A DNA stretch of 14,993 nt from Aquimarina sp. (GTDB lineage Bacteria > Bacteroidota > Bacteroidia > Flavobacteriales > Flavobacteriaceae): the NCBI GenBank assembly GCA_002697475.1, contig NZVW01000110.1:1-14993 (forward strand), written 5' to 3'. This document shows positions 6,727-14,758 of this stretch, piece after piece. The first letter of the stretch is position 1, and each line of letters starts with the position of its first letter. Position numbers and translations under genes: made by a program. The notes under the pieces were generated by a model. The model was not told the DNA's origin, searched no databases, and saw only the letters and a list, made by a program, of their open reading frames with translations.

Positions 6727-8223
6727 CTAGGTAAACATTTCTGTTAATTGATCAGCTATTTTTCTATCATTTGATAATCTTGGTAACTTATTCTGCCCTC
6801 CTAATTTACCAATCGATTTCATATACTGTTGAAATCCTCCCTCCGGAATTGGAGTTATTTTAAGAGGTTGAAGAATTTTTCCTTCAATCAAGTCTTTGTA
6901 ATAGGAATTTTGTTGAGAAAGAGCTTCGTCAATGTATTGTGAAAGTTCTAAAATGTTATCAGGCTTTTCCTTAAACTCAATAAACCATTCGTGATATGGC
7001 AATCCTTCTCCAACAGGATTGATTTGAGGTGCTACGGTAAATTCATTAACAGCAATATTTAGCTTCTCTGCTCCTTCTTTTAGTGCCTGATCTACTTCTT
7101 TGCCTATCACGTGTTCTCCGAATGCAGAAATAAAATGTTTTATTCTTCCTGAAACGATCAGTCTATACGGTTTAATACTGGTAAACATAACAGTATCCCC
7201 TATATTGTAGCACCACAGTCCGGCGTTAGTGGATACAAGCATAACATAATTAACACCCGTTTCAACGTCTTTGATCGTTATTCTTTTTGGTTTTTCTTCA
7301 AAAAACTCATCAGCCTTGACAAACTCATAAAACATGCCAGAATCTAACTGCAGGAGCATACCTTTTTCATTTTGACGATCCTGAAACGCAAAAAATCCTT
7401 CAGAGGCAGGGTACAATTCTATACTGGCTACTTTTCTACCTATAAGCTTTTCAAATGTTGCTTTATAGGGTTCATAATTGACACCCCCATAGATAAAAAG
7501 TTCAAAGTTCTTAAACAGCTCTCCTATCTTCTTACCAGTTTTTTGTTGCAGTTTTTCAAAATACATTTGTACCCAGGGTGGTATCCCGCTTATTATAGTC
7601 ATATTTTGATCTACGGTTTCTTCGACTATGGCATCTACCTTCTCTTCCCAGTCCTCAATGCAGTTGGTCTCCCAGCTTGGCATTCTATTACGTTGTAAAT
7701 ATTTAGGTACATAATGTGCCACAATACCGGAAAGCCTACCTAATTTGATTCCCTTTTTCTCATCCAGCTCAGGACTTCCCTGTAAAAAAATCATTTTACC
7801 ATCTACAAACGATGTTCTTCTGGTTTCTGCTATATAACATAATATAGCATTACGAGCGGCTGAGATATGAGTAGGGATAGAATCTTTAGTTAATGGTATG
7901 TACTTCGCCCCGCTAGTAGTGCCGGAAGTCTTAGCAAAATATATGGGTTTGCCCGGCCATAGTATGTCTTCCTGCCCTTGTACAACTAAGTCGACGTAGG
8001 GTTTGAGCTCTTCATAATCTCTTATTGGAACGTTCGTTACAAATTCATTATGACTCTGTATTTTATCAAAATTATGATCTTTACCAAATTTTGTTTTACG
8101 ACCTTCAGTTATAAGGTTCTCAAAAACCCTTTGTTGCGTTTCAACCGGCTTTGATGACCATTTATTTATTTTTTGTCTGACACGGTCAGCAAAAATTTTT
8201 GCAGCGAAGCTTTTAAGAGACAT
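6727..8223 (-). CDS. GH3-family adenylating enzyme (acyl-acid amido synthetase-like)
   Basis: This 498-aa protein belongs to the GH3 branch of the acyl-adenylate (ANL) superfamily, known in plants for conjugating auxin or jasmonate to amino acids. The ATP-binding loop is KTSGTTSGAKYIPLT (98-112), YPASEGFFAF (271-280) is the A5-like motif, YNIGDTVMF (339-347) the A7-like motif, and SGRIKHFISAFGEHV (358-372) the hinge region. All are intact, so catalytic competence is likely. The bacterial substrate is unknown; plant hormone conjugation should not be assumed. There is no signal peptide, so it is cytoplasmic. It follows the M23 peptidase by 39 bp with no terminator, implying cotranscription. The ATG at 8223 places the ATP loop near residue 100, as usual for the family. 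Confidence 0.92.
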   Translation of the reverse strand: MSLKSFAAKIFADRVRQKINKWSSKPVETQQRVFENLITEGRKTKFGKDHNFDKIQSHNEFVTNVPIRDYEELKPYVDLVVQGQEDILWPGKPIYFAKTSGTTSGAKYIPLTKDSIPTHISAARNAILCYIAETRRTSFVDGKMIFLQGSPELDEKKGIKLGRLSGIVAHYVPKYLQRNRMPSWETNCIEDWEEKVDAIVEETVDQNMTIISGIPPWVQMYFEKLQQKTGKKIGELFKNFELFIYGGVNYEPYKATFEKLIGRKVASIELYPASEGFFAFQDRQNEKGMLLQLDSGMFYEFVKADEFFEEKPKRITIKDVETGVNYVMLVSTNAGLWCYNIGDTVMFTSIKPYRLIVSGRIKHFISAFGEHVIGKEVDQALKEGAEKLNIAVNEFTVAPQINPVGEGLPYHEWFIEFKEKPDNILELSQYIDEALSQQNSYYKDLIEGKILQPLKITPIPEGGFQQYMKSIGKLGGQNKLPRLSNDRKIADQLTEMFT

Positions 8224-8262
8224 TTTTTATCGTGAGTTCTATTATATCGTTAATCCAAGATT

Positions 8263-9132
8263 TTATTCAAAATCAATAAAATTTGCCGGGTCAGTAGGAT
8301 AACCATTACGCCATAATTCAAAATGAAGGTGTGGTCCAGTGGACAATTCTCCCGTCGATCCAGCTGTAGCAATGACTTCTCCAGCCTTAACCTTTTCTCC
8401 CTGACGTTTGGTAAGAGATGCGTTGTGTTTATATACAGTTATAATATCGTTACCGTGTTCTACAATAATCACGTGACCCGTATCAGCAGTCCATTCTGCT
8501 AAAAGTACCGTTCCCGACGCTGCAGACTTAATTGGCGCGTTCTTAGGCACAGCTACGTCTATACCAAAATGTTTTTCATTAACATCAAAGCCAGAGGTGA
8601 TTGTTCCTTCAACAGGTGGAAACCAGCTAAAATCTGTTACCGTTTTATCCCCGTTGAATAAGCTATATTTATCTTCTCTCGACACTTCTTCACGCAATTG
8701 CATGTCTTCTTCAGAAGGTGTCAGGTCTACTTCTTCAGGATTTAATTTTTGAGATTGAATAGCAGAGTCAATATCAAACTCCACAGTTTTAACATCCCCC
8801 GTTAACACCTTTCTTATCGAGTTATAATATTTTTGATTTACAGCTATTACCTGCGTTAATGAATCTGTTGTTGTTTCTAATCTGGCTGCCTTTAAATTTA
8901 AAGAAGTCGATGAATATCCCGGTATATATTCCCTAAGCGGAGTAAACGCAATAAGTACTGTTGTAAAAGCTATCAAAAAAATACCTGTAATTGTAAAAAT
9001 TACGAATACATTAAGCCTGTTCAACTTAAATGAAACACGCTCTTCAAAAGTATCCTCGTTAAGAATCACTAAGCGATACTTATTCAAAAGTTTTTTAGCA
9101 ATTCTCTTTTGTTCTTTTTTCTTCTTTGCCAT
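8263..9132 (-). CDS. Membrane-anchored M23-family peptidoglycan endopeptidase
   Basis: This 289-aa protein has a very basic cytoplasmic N-terminus (KKKKEQKR), one TM segment (about 41-63), a periplasmic linker or coiled region (about 70-160) and an M23/LytM domain (about 172-286). The zinc ligands are visible: His188 and Asp192 in KHFGID, and His270 in GPHLHFEL; His236 and His268 are the other active-site histidines. Since all are present, it is probably an active DD-endopeptidase acting on peptidoglycan cross-links rather than a degenerate NlpD-type activator. The linker between TM and domain is acidic. It heads a two-gene unit with GH3 and is transcribed divergently from tatA. The start at 9132 gives the expected positive-inside topology. 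Confidence 0.95.
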   Translation of the reverse strand: MAKKKKEQKRIAKKLLNKYRLVILNEDTFEERVSFKLNRLNVFVIFTITGIFLIAFTTVLIAFTPLREYIPGYSSTSLNLKAARLETTTDSLTQVIAVNQKYYNSIRKVLTGDVKTVEFDIDSAIQSQKLNPEEVDLTPSEEDMQLREEVSREDKYSLFNGDKTVTDFSWFPPVEGTITSGFDVNEKHFGIDVAVPKNAPIKSAASGTVLLAEWTADTGHVIIVEHGNDIITVYKHNASLTKRQGEKVKAGEVIATAGSTGELSTGPHLHFELWRNGYPTDPANFIDFE

Positions 9133-9146
9133 AACTAATGCTTACG

Positions 9147-9154
9147 CAAATATA
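9147..9154 (-). promoter_or_regulatory. -7 promoter element for the M23-GH3 unit
   Basis: On the minus strand, TATATTTG (9154-9147) is an exact TANNTTTG match, 14 bp before the M23 ATG at 9132. No clear -33 TTG lies at the usual distance, so support is partial. The implied transcript would have only about 8-10 nt of leader. Confidence 0.45.
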
Positions 9155-9276
9155 CAGATTAAACTCTTAGCGTATATAACGCATCCCTATAATCCTTTTT
9201 GTATATAAAAAGTATTAAAAAACATCTATGTACGCTATTTTTAACAGTAAAAAAAACGATTTCATATTATTCTTAC

Positions 9277-9284
9277 TAACTTTG
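9277..9284 (+). promoter_or_regulatory. -7 promoter element for tatA
   Basis: TAACTTTG exactly matches TANNTTTG and lies 18 bp before the tatA ATG at 9303. The expected -33 TTG is not evident; the upstream sequence is A-rich (9248-9256). The 170-bp divergent region between M23 and tatA (9133-9302) holds this element and the opposing one; I see nothing else there. Confidence 0.45.
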
Positions 9285-9302
9285 TATTTTAAATTATAGA
9301 TC

Positions 9303-9497
9303 ATGATTTCACTTAATATAATATTAGGAATGTTTGGCCCTTGGCAAATAGCATTAATTGTAGTGGTTGTTTTACTATTATTTGGTGGTAAAAAAATACC
9401 GGAATTAATGAGAGGTCTGGGAAGCGGAATCAAAGAATTCAAAGATGCTTCTAAAGATGAAGATGAGGACAATACCAAAATTGATGAAAAGAAATAA
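9303..9497 (+). CDS. tatA: Twin-arginine translocase subunit TatA/TatE family
   Basis: TatA forms the pore component of the Tat system that exports folded proteins across the inner membrane. The 64-aa product has the full family pattern: a short N-terminus, a TM helix (about 14-27, IALIVVVVLLLF), the hinge FGGKKIPEL (27-35), an amphipathic helix RGLGSGIKEFKDA (37-49) and a charged acidic tail. FGGKK and the following Pro are diagnostic. It is the only clear plus-strand gene in the window and is monocistronic, with its own promoter element and terminator. tatB/tatC are not adjacent. The start at 9303 (MISLNIILGMFGPW) is preferred over Met10 because the longer N-terminus resembles flavobacterial TatA proteins. 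Confidence 0.95.
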   Translation: MISLNIILGMFGPWQIALIVVVVLLLFGGKKIPELMRGLGSGIKEFKDASKDEDEDNTKIDEKK

Positions 9498-9518
9498 GTT
9501 TTACTTTTTATAAAATTG

Positions 9519-9547
9519 AACCCGTTTGTAATCCAAACGGGTTTTTT
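9519..9547 (+). terminator. Intrinsic terminator of tatA
   Basis: AACCCGTTTG (9519-9528) pairs perfectly with CAAACGGGTT (9534-9543) around a 5-nt TAATC loop, giving a 10-bp stem, with a T-run at 9542-9547. It starts 21 bp after the tatA stop. The minus-strand side lacks a comparable T-tract, so it appears to act for tatA rather than for the convergent tex gene. Confidence 0.92.
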
Positions 9548-9565
9548 ATTCTCTATTCTGGTTAT

Positions 9566-9651
9566 GGCGTTACCCATTTTAAGGGTCGGGCTTTCACTTC
9601 AAGTCCTCAACCTAATTAGGTTTGCGGGCTTTTCGTTACAATCCCTAACGC
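9566..9651. repeat. REP-like structured intergenic repeat between tatA and tex
   Basis: An imperfect palindromic element fills most of the gap between the convergent tatA and tex genes. Its ends pair: GCGTTA (9567-9572) with TAACGC (9646-9651). The centre is a perfect 14-bp palindrome, AACCTAATTAGGTT (9609-9622). CGGGCTTT occurs twice in direct orientation (9587-9594 and 9625-9632), as does CGTTAC (9568-9573 and 9634-9639); ACCC (9572-9575) can pair with GGGT (9583-9586). From memory, short elements with the same terminal pattern (GGCGTTACCC ... GGGTCGGGCTTTC ... CCCTAACGC) are common between genes in flavobacterial genomes. Only one copy is in this window, so repetitiveness is inferred. It may also fold as the 3' end of the tex transcript. 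Confidence 0.65.
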
Positions 9652-9672
9652 AATTACAACACTATGCTAAAC

Positions 9673-11799
9673 TTAATCTATTAGTGAAAGCTGAATTCGT
9701 TTTCTACTAAGGTCCACATCCACCACAGTAACCATAAGCTGTTGATTTAGCTTAACCACAGCATTAACATCGCTAATAAACTCGTTAGCTAATTTAGAAA
9801 TGTGAATAAGTCCGCTCTCTTTTATGCCTACATCTACAAAACAACCAAAATTAGTAATGTTATTCACTAAACCTGGTAATTTCATACCCGATTTAAGATC
9901 TTCAATCGTCTTGATATTAGGATCAAATTCAAATACACTGGCCCTGGTTCTAGGGTCTACACCCGGTTTTTGTAACTCCTGTAGAATATCTTTTAAGGTA
10001 GGTAATCCCACCTCATCATTAATATAATCCTGAATCTTAATTTCACTGATTGCCTTTTTATTACCTATTAGCTCCTTTAAAGCTACCCCTGAATCCTTTG
10101 CCATCTTGGCTACTAATTTGTATCTCTCAGGGTGTACAGCTGAATTATCCAGTGGATTTTCAGGTTCTGTTATTCTCAAAAATGCAGCTGCCTGCTCAAA
10201 GGCTTTTCCTCCAAGACGAGGGACCTTTTTAAGTTCCTCTCTGGATTTTAATGGTCCATTTTCAGATCTGAAGGTTACTATATTTTCTGCTAGCTTTTCT
10301 CCAATACCAGACACATAACTCAATAATGGCACACTAGCCGTATTGACATTTATCCCTACACTGTTTACGCAACTCATAACCACTGTATCCAGCTCTTGTT
10401 TCAGCTTGGATTGATCTACATCGTGTTGATACTGCCCTACACCAATGGATTTAGGATCAATCTTAACCAGTTCTGCTAAAGGATCTGCCAGTCTCCTACC
10501 AATAGATACTGCTCCTCTTACCGTTACATCATAATTAGGAAACTCAGCTCTGGCTATCTTAGAGGCAGAATATACCGATGCGCCACTTTCATTAACCATA
10601 AAAACCTGTAAATCTCTATCAAAAGGAATTTTTTTGATAAAAAACTCAGTCTCTCTGGCTGCAGTTCCATTACCTATAGCAATAGCCTCAATCTTATAGG
10701 CATTGACTAGAGATTTTACCTTTTTAATTGCATTGGTTACCTCTCTTTGCGGAGGGTGAGGATAAATATTTTCATTATGAAGCAGGTCTCCCTGCTCTGA
10801 AAGACAAACCAATTTACATCCTGACTTAAATCCTGGATCTAGTGCTAGGATTCTCTTTTCTCCTAGTGGTGATGCCAATAACAACTGCTTTAGGTTATCT
10901 GCAAAAACCTGTATAGCCGCATCATCCGCCTTTTCCTTTGCTTCATTTAAAACCTCATTTGATAACGCCGGATCCAACAGCCTCTTATATGCATCTGATA
11001 TGGCTAAAAACATGTGATCCGTACATGATTCAACATTAGATTTTATCATTACATCATCAATGATATCTAAAGCATCATCTTCCGGCACTTCAATCTTAAG
11101 TCTAACGATCTTTTCGTTTTCTGCTCTAAGAATGGCTAAAAGTCGGTGTGACGGGCATTTATGTAAAGGTTCAGACCAATCAAAATATTGTTGATATTTC
11201 TGAGCCTCTTCTGCATCCTTCTTTGTTTTGATTACAGTTGAAGAAACTGTAGCCTTTCTTTGATATAATCTTCTTAATCTATTTCTGACCTGTTGATCTT
11301 CATTAATCCACTCTGCTATTATATCTCTTGCTCCCTGTAACGCTTCTTCTTCATTTGCCACATTATCATCAATATATTGAGAAGCCACATATCCTATTTC
11401 TTCTTCCTTTTGGGCGAATATAACTTTGGCCAGAGGTTCTAACCCTAATTCCTTAGCTACAGTAGCTTTTGTCTTTTTTTTCTTTTTATAGGGCAGGTAC
11501 AAATCTTCAACTTCTGTAAGCGTCTCCGCCTTTATGATTTTTTGTTCTAAATCTGAGGTTAGAGCATCCTGTTCTTTAATGGCAGAAAGGACAGATTCCT
11601 TCCTTTTTTCAAGAGCTTCAAAGGCAGCTTTGAATTTTACAATTTCGCCAATTGCCACTTCATCAAGATCTCCTGTCATTTCCTTACGATATCTGGAGAT
11701 AAATGGTATTGTGGCCCCTTCTTCTAACAATTTAACAGTATTGTTAATCTGTTTTTCAGATACCGGTACGTGTTTGGCAATATAGGATATAACGTTCAT
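9673..11799 (-). CDS. tex: Tex-family S1 RNA-binding transcription accessory protein
   Basis: Tex is a conserved cytoplasmic nucleic-acid-binding protein linked to transcription and stress responses. The 708-aa product has the standard domain order: Tex N-terminal helical domain (about 1-195), YqgF/RNase-H-like domain beginning at RILALDPGFKSG (316-327), helix-hairpin-helix region (about 480-545, with SGIGEKLAENIV at 497-508), and a C-terminal S1 domain (about 638-706, with FGCFVDVG and GLIHIS). It is slightly shorter than Proteobacterial Tex (about 770), mainly in the tail after S1. A near-match to the -7 consensus, TATATTTA (11828-11821, minus), lies just upstream but is not exact. The gene converges on tatA and ends 21 bp before the REP-like element. 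Confidence 0.97.
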   Translation of the reverse strand: MNVISYIAKHVPVSEKQINNTVKLLEEGATIPFISRYRKEMTGDLDEVAIGEIVKFKAAFEALEKRKESVLSAIKEQDALTSDLEQKIIKAETLTEVEDLYLPYKKKKKTKATVAKELGLEPLAKVIFAQKEEEIGYVASQYIDDNVANEEEALQGARDIIAEWINEDQQVRNRLRRLYQRKATVSSTVIKTKKDAEEAQKYQQYFDWSEPLHKCPSHRLLAILRAENEKIVRLKIEVPEDDALDIIDDVMIKSNVESCTDHMFLAISDAYKRLLDPALSNEVLNEAKEKADDAAIQVFADNLKQLLLASPLGEKRILALDPGFKSGCKLVCLSEQGDLLHNENIYPHPPQREVTNAIKKVKSLVNAYKIEAIAIGNGTAARETEFFIKKIPFDRDLQVFMVNESGASVYSASKIARAEFPNYDVTVRGAVSIGRRLADPLAELVKIDPKSIGVGQYQHDVDQSKLKQELDTVVMSCVNSVGINVNTASVPLLSYVSGIGEKLAENIVTFRSENGPLKSREELKKVPRLGGKAFEQAAAFLRITEPENPLDNSAVHPERYKLVAKMAKDSGVALKELIGNKKAISEIKIQDYINDEVGLPTLKDILQELQKPGVDPRTRASVFEFDPNIKTIEDLKSGMKLPGLVNNITNFGCFVDVGIKESGLIHISKLANEFISDVNAVVKLNQQLMVTVVDVDLSRKRIQLSLID

Positions 11800-11862
11800 C
11801 TTATAAAAAATTTAGGGCGCTAAATATACTGGATACATTTGAAAGATTATAGTACTTCTAAG

Positions 11863-11892
11863 AAACAAAAAACTCTCAATATAAATTGAGAG
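11863..11892 (-). terminator. Intrinsic terminator of the DUF4837/mltD unit
   Basis: On the minus strand, CTCTCAAT (11892-11885) pairs with ATTGAGAG (11880-11873) around a 4-nt loop. It is followed by a run of six T and then GTTT (11872-11863). The 8-bp perfect stem begins 25 bp after the stop of the lipoprotein gene, separating this unit from tex. Confidence 0.88.
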
Positions 11893-11917
11893 CCTGTATG
11901 TACGAGTTTTGAGCAAG

Positions 11918-12898
11918 TTAAAATTCTATGGTTTCAATAATAGCTTCAAGCTCAAACATATTATCTCTTTTATACGTAGATGGTGCAAAGACAAAGCCTT
12001 CTGCAACCAGATATCTGTTGTTTTTCTTATCCTCAATCATATAATTCACAAACGGGCCTGCCATAAAACGATCTTTAATCTCCCAGGTACCTTTAGTCTC
12101 ATAAGTAAACTTTCCGTCTATAGTTCTTTCATACAGATAGGGTGCATATGCCTCTTCAGTAATGAAGTTACCAGATTCTGTAGGTATCTTTTCTGCCCCT
12201 ACAGAGTCTCTTATTTTTATTATACTTGCAATAGTGTTAGAGTCCTTATCAACTTTACTAATAGGCACTTCATAAATCATCAAATTCATACTTCCATGCT
12301 CTATATCCTTTCGGATCCAAAAGAATTTGTCTTCTTCTATCGCTACTCTGTAAGCTGTAGGAATATCCATAGTGATTCCCATCTTCTGTTGTAGCTGAGG
12401 AATTTTTTCAAGTGATTTCTTGATTCTCTCCTGCTTTTCTTTAAGCTCTATGTCTTTGTAATCCTTGATAATCCTATCAGCATTATCTCTGATTAAAGCA
12501 GCAATTTCTTCATCAGTTTTTCCGCTAATTACAAATCCAATTTGCGGGTTAGCATACTTACTTTCCAGCACCTGAAAATCTTTATCAGCTCCTTTATTGA
12601 TTTTTAAGAAAGTCCTATTTTTTCTGGCAAATCCGGTAAAGGCATCTTCAGGCATTTGCCTCATAGAAAATAATGGTTCTTCCTGGGGTAGTCCCGGTAC
12701 CTCTGCTGCCAAATATTTTCTTATGGTATCCCCTAAGTTTCCCTTCCATAGTTGTGGTTCAACAATTACGGACACCTCATTTATTTTTCCAACAGATTTA
12801 GCCATTGCAACTGTTGGCTTATCCGATGTATCTTTTTTTTCTTGTTTGCAGCTAACTATAACTAAGGCGCATATTAACGCCAGCATTAATTTTTTCAT
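11918..12898 (-). CDS. DUF4837-type lipoprotein
   Basis: This 326-aa protein has a lipoprotein signal peptide: KK, a hydrophobic core (4-16) and a lipobox ending IVSC with Cys17. It is therefore probably processed by signal peptidase II and anchored in the outer membrane or periplasm. The mature part looks like the Bacteroidota family DUF4837, whose function is unknown. Visible features are a helical Lys/Glu/Gln-rich segment (about 145-172) and an aromatic-rich C-terminal half ending GTWEIKDRFMAGPF (270-283). I see no catalytic motif. It starts 19 bp after the mltD-like stop with no terminator between, so the two are probably cotranscribed, suggesting an envelope or cell-wall role. The gene ends before a clear intrinsic terminator. 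Confidence 0.85.
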   Translation of the reverse strand: MKKLMLALICALVIVSCKQEKKDTSDKPTVAMAKSVGKINEVSVIVEPQLWKGNLGDTIRKYLAAEVPGLPQEEPLFSMRQMPEDAFTGFARKNRTFLKINKGADKDFQVLESKYANPQIGFVISGKTDEEIAALIRDNADRIIKDYKDIELKEKQERIKKSLEKIPQLQQKMGITMDIPTAYRVAIEEDKFFWIRKDIEHGSMNLMIYEVPISKVDKDSNTIASIIKIRDSVGAEKIPTESGNFITEEAYAPYLYERTIDGKFTYETKGTWEIKDRFMAGPFVNYMIEDKKNNRYLVAEGFVFAPSTYKRDNMFELEAIIETIEF

Positions 12899-12917
12899 TA
12901 GTTTAAATTAAGTGAAA

Positions 12918-14543
12918 TTATGACTTAGAAATTCTAAGTTTCATACCTGGTTTTATACCACTACCACTAATATCGTTCCAATTTTTAAGATTATCCACCG
13001 TAACACCCTTAAATTTTTGTGAAATGCTCCAAAGTGTATCTCCTGATTTCACTGTATACAACTCAAAATCATCCGAGTTTAATTGTGTAACTGCTTTAGA
13101 TGCTGCAGACTTTGTTGTTGTTTTTTCAAGAGCATCTACTACAGGTCGTCTGGGGTAAATAGTTAATCGCTGTCCTACTCTTAAATTATCATTTCTTAGT
13201 CCATTCCATTTTCTAATATCACTTACCCTAACCGCAAACTTACGTGCTATTCTTCCCAGAAAATCTCCACTACGCACTCTATACTGTATTCTGTCATTCG
13301 CCTCAAAAAATTTAGGTAATGGCTTTTCTCTCTTATCAAAATCTTCTTTTGCTAAAGCATAAATTTGAGATTCATTAGCTACAAAAGCTCCTATTTTTTC
13401 ATTAGGAAGACGAAGAACATAATTTTCATCTTTTATATAAGGAATAATATCCAGTTTATAAGAAGGGTTCAAAAACTGCAATTCTTCAATGTCGATCTCC
13501 ATAAACTCTGATACCTGGTCTAAGGTAATCATCTGTTTTACTTTTATCGTATCAGTTTCAAAATAAGCAAACTCAGGTTTTCTTGGTTTAAAATCATGCT
13601 TATCCGCATATTCAAAAATATACATGGTAGCCAAGAAGGCAGGTAAATATCCCGCCGTTTCTCTAGGTAAATTATGCCTGATATTCCAGTAATTAGTATA
13701 TCCACCACTTCTTCTGATGGCCTTGGTTACATTACCAGGACCAGAATTATAAGAGGCAAGGGCTAAATCCCAATCTCCAAAAACTCTGTATAGGCTAGCA
13801 AGATATTTGCAGGCTGCCTTCGTGGCCATTACAGGATCCATACGCTCATCTACATAGGAACTCACCTCCAGACCAAACATCTTACCTGTACCAAACATAA
13901 ATTGCCATAAACCAGTTGCTCCAACTCTGGATTTAGCTCGCGGTTTTAAAGCCGATTCTACAATTGCCAGATATTTGATCTCTAAAGGAATATCCTGGTT
14001 ATCCAGTTCTTGTTCAAATAAAGGAAAATAAAACTCACTCAATGCCATAAGACGCTCCAAATGCTCATGTCTGTTTTTAAGATAGCTTTTGATTACACTT
14101 TCTAAGGCAGGATTATATTCTACATTAAATGGGGTTCTGGCATTAAGTTCAGCCAATCTGGCTTTTAGGGTGTCCGTAGGCAAATCTTTATATTCTACCG
14201 GTTGGTAATCGAGCTCTGTAACCGATTTATAAATGGTATCAAACAGACTGGAATTATAAAGCTCCTCTCTCCAAATGGAATCTAGAGCTGCCATTCTGGG
14301 ATGATCCTTCACAGAAAAAAAAGTAGAATCCTTGGTTGTAGCAGAGACTAAAGTAGTGGTTTGTAGTTCTTTTCCTGTTGTATTAATATGTGTTGTGGAG
14401 TCTACAACCTTTAAAGTACTTTGCTGCACCTTCAGATTCTTATCCAAAACTATTTTTTTCTGGTTTTTAGGAATTGAGTCTTGTGCTGATCCTGCAAAAC
14501 TCAAAATTAAAAAAGCGAAGAACAACAATCCACTTCTCTTCAT
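12918..14543 (-). CDS. mltD: MltD-like lytic transglycosylase with two LysM domains
   Basis: This enzyme cleaves the glycan strand of peptidoglycan to 1,6-anhydromuramyl products in the periplasm. The 541-aa protein has a signal peptide cleaved near AGSA/Q (20/21) with no lipobox, a linker (about 21-150) and an SLT domain (about 172-285). The SLT domain holds catalytic Glu196 in IVESALK, GLWQFM (211-216) and SYNSGPGN (264-271), the latter matching the usual AYNAGPG. Two C-terminal LysM domains (about 419-464 and 494-538) give peptidoglycan binding; YRVRSGD and YTVKSGD open them. E. coli MltD has the same order but a lipobox. It is the first gene of a unit with the DUF4837 lipoprotein. I found no consensus -7 element in the 151 bp upstream (14544-14694). 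Confidence 0.93.
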   Translation of the reverse strand: MKRSGLLFFAFLILSFAGSAQDSIPKNQKKIVLDKNLKVQQSTLKVVDSTTHINTTGKELQTTTLVSATTKDSTFFSVKDHPRMAALDSIWREELYNSSLFDTIYKSVTELDYQPVEYKDLPTDTLKARLAELNARTPFNVEYNPALESVIKSYLKNRHEHLERLMALSEFYFPLFEQELDNQDIPLEIKYLAIVESALKPRAKSRVGATGLWQFMFGTGKMFGLEVSSYVDERMDPVMATKAACKYLASLYRVFGDWDLALASYNSGPGNVTKAIRRSGGYTNYWNIRHNLPRETAGYLPAFLATMYIFEYADKHDFKPRKPEFAYFETDTIKVKQMITLDQVSEFMEIDIEELQFLNPSYKLDIIPYIKDENYVLRLPNEKIGAFVANESQIYALAKEDFDKREKPLPKFFEANDRIQYRVRSGDFLGRIARKFAVRVSDIRKWNGLRNDNLRVGQRLTIYPRRPVVDALEKTTTKSAASKAVTQLNSDDFELYTVKSGDTLWSISQKFKGVTVDNLKNWNDISGSGIKPGMKLRISKS

Positions 14544-14692
14544 AGTATCTTATCTATTTATGTTTATTCCTTTGTTGTAATCAGAGATCATAAACCGTGT
14601 GTTTTCAATACTTTACCCACAATTATTATATCGATTAGTGCGAAAATCGTATTTTTTTTCTAATCCGCAAAGCTTCCATACGTTAAAAGCAC

Positions 14693-14721
14693 AAAAAAAT
14701 CAGTCTAAACGACTGATTTTT
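14693..14721 (-). terminator. Intrinsic terminator of the small membrane protein gene
   Basis: AAAAATCAGTC (14695-14705) pairs with GACTGATTTTT (14711-14721) around a TAAAC loop, giving an 11-bp stem. On the minus strand the stem runs into seven T (14699-14693). It lies 37 bp beyond the stop codon at 14759 and so belongs to the right-edge gene, although the A/T-rich stem could work in both directions. Confidence 0.88.
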
Positions 14722-14758
14722 AAAAATTTATGTCTTTAACACGTCTTTTCTTTCAGTT

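Noticed and set aside
9215..9577. 120-codon minus-strand open frame
   Set aside because: It covers tatA and its terminator antisense and is low-complexity (Ser/Asn/Ile-rich); tatA is unmistakable.
9516..9710. 64-codon plus-strand open frame after tatA
   Set aside because: It reads through the tatA terminator and the REP-like repeat into the tex 3' end; there is no protein-like signature.
11821..11828. TATATTTA (minus strand) as tex promoter
   Set aside because: It differs from TANNTTTG at the last base and has no -33 element, so it is mentioned under tex but not called.
11909..12394. 161-codon plus-strand open frame
   Set aside because: It lies opposite the well-supported DUF4837 lipoprotein gene, has Cys/Phe-rich non-protein-like composition and spans that gene's 3' end; it is an antisense shadow.
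14632..14649. Weak hairpin CGATT/AATCG followed by a T-run, plus strand
   Set aside because: The stem is only 5 bp and no plus-strand gene lies upstream to be terminated.
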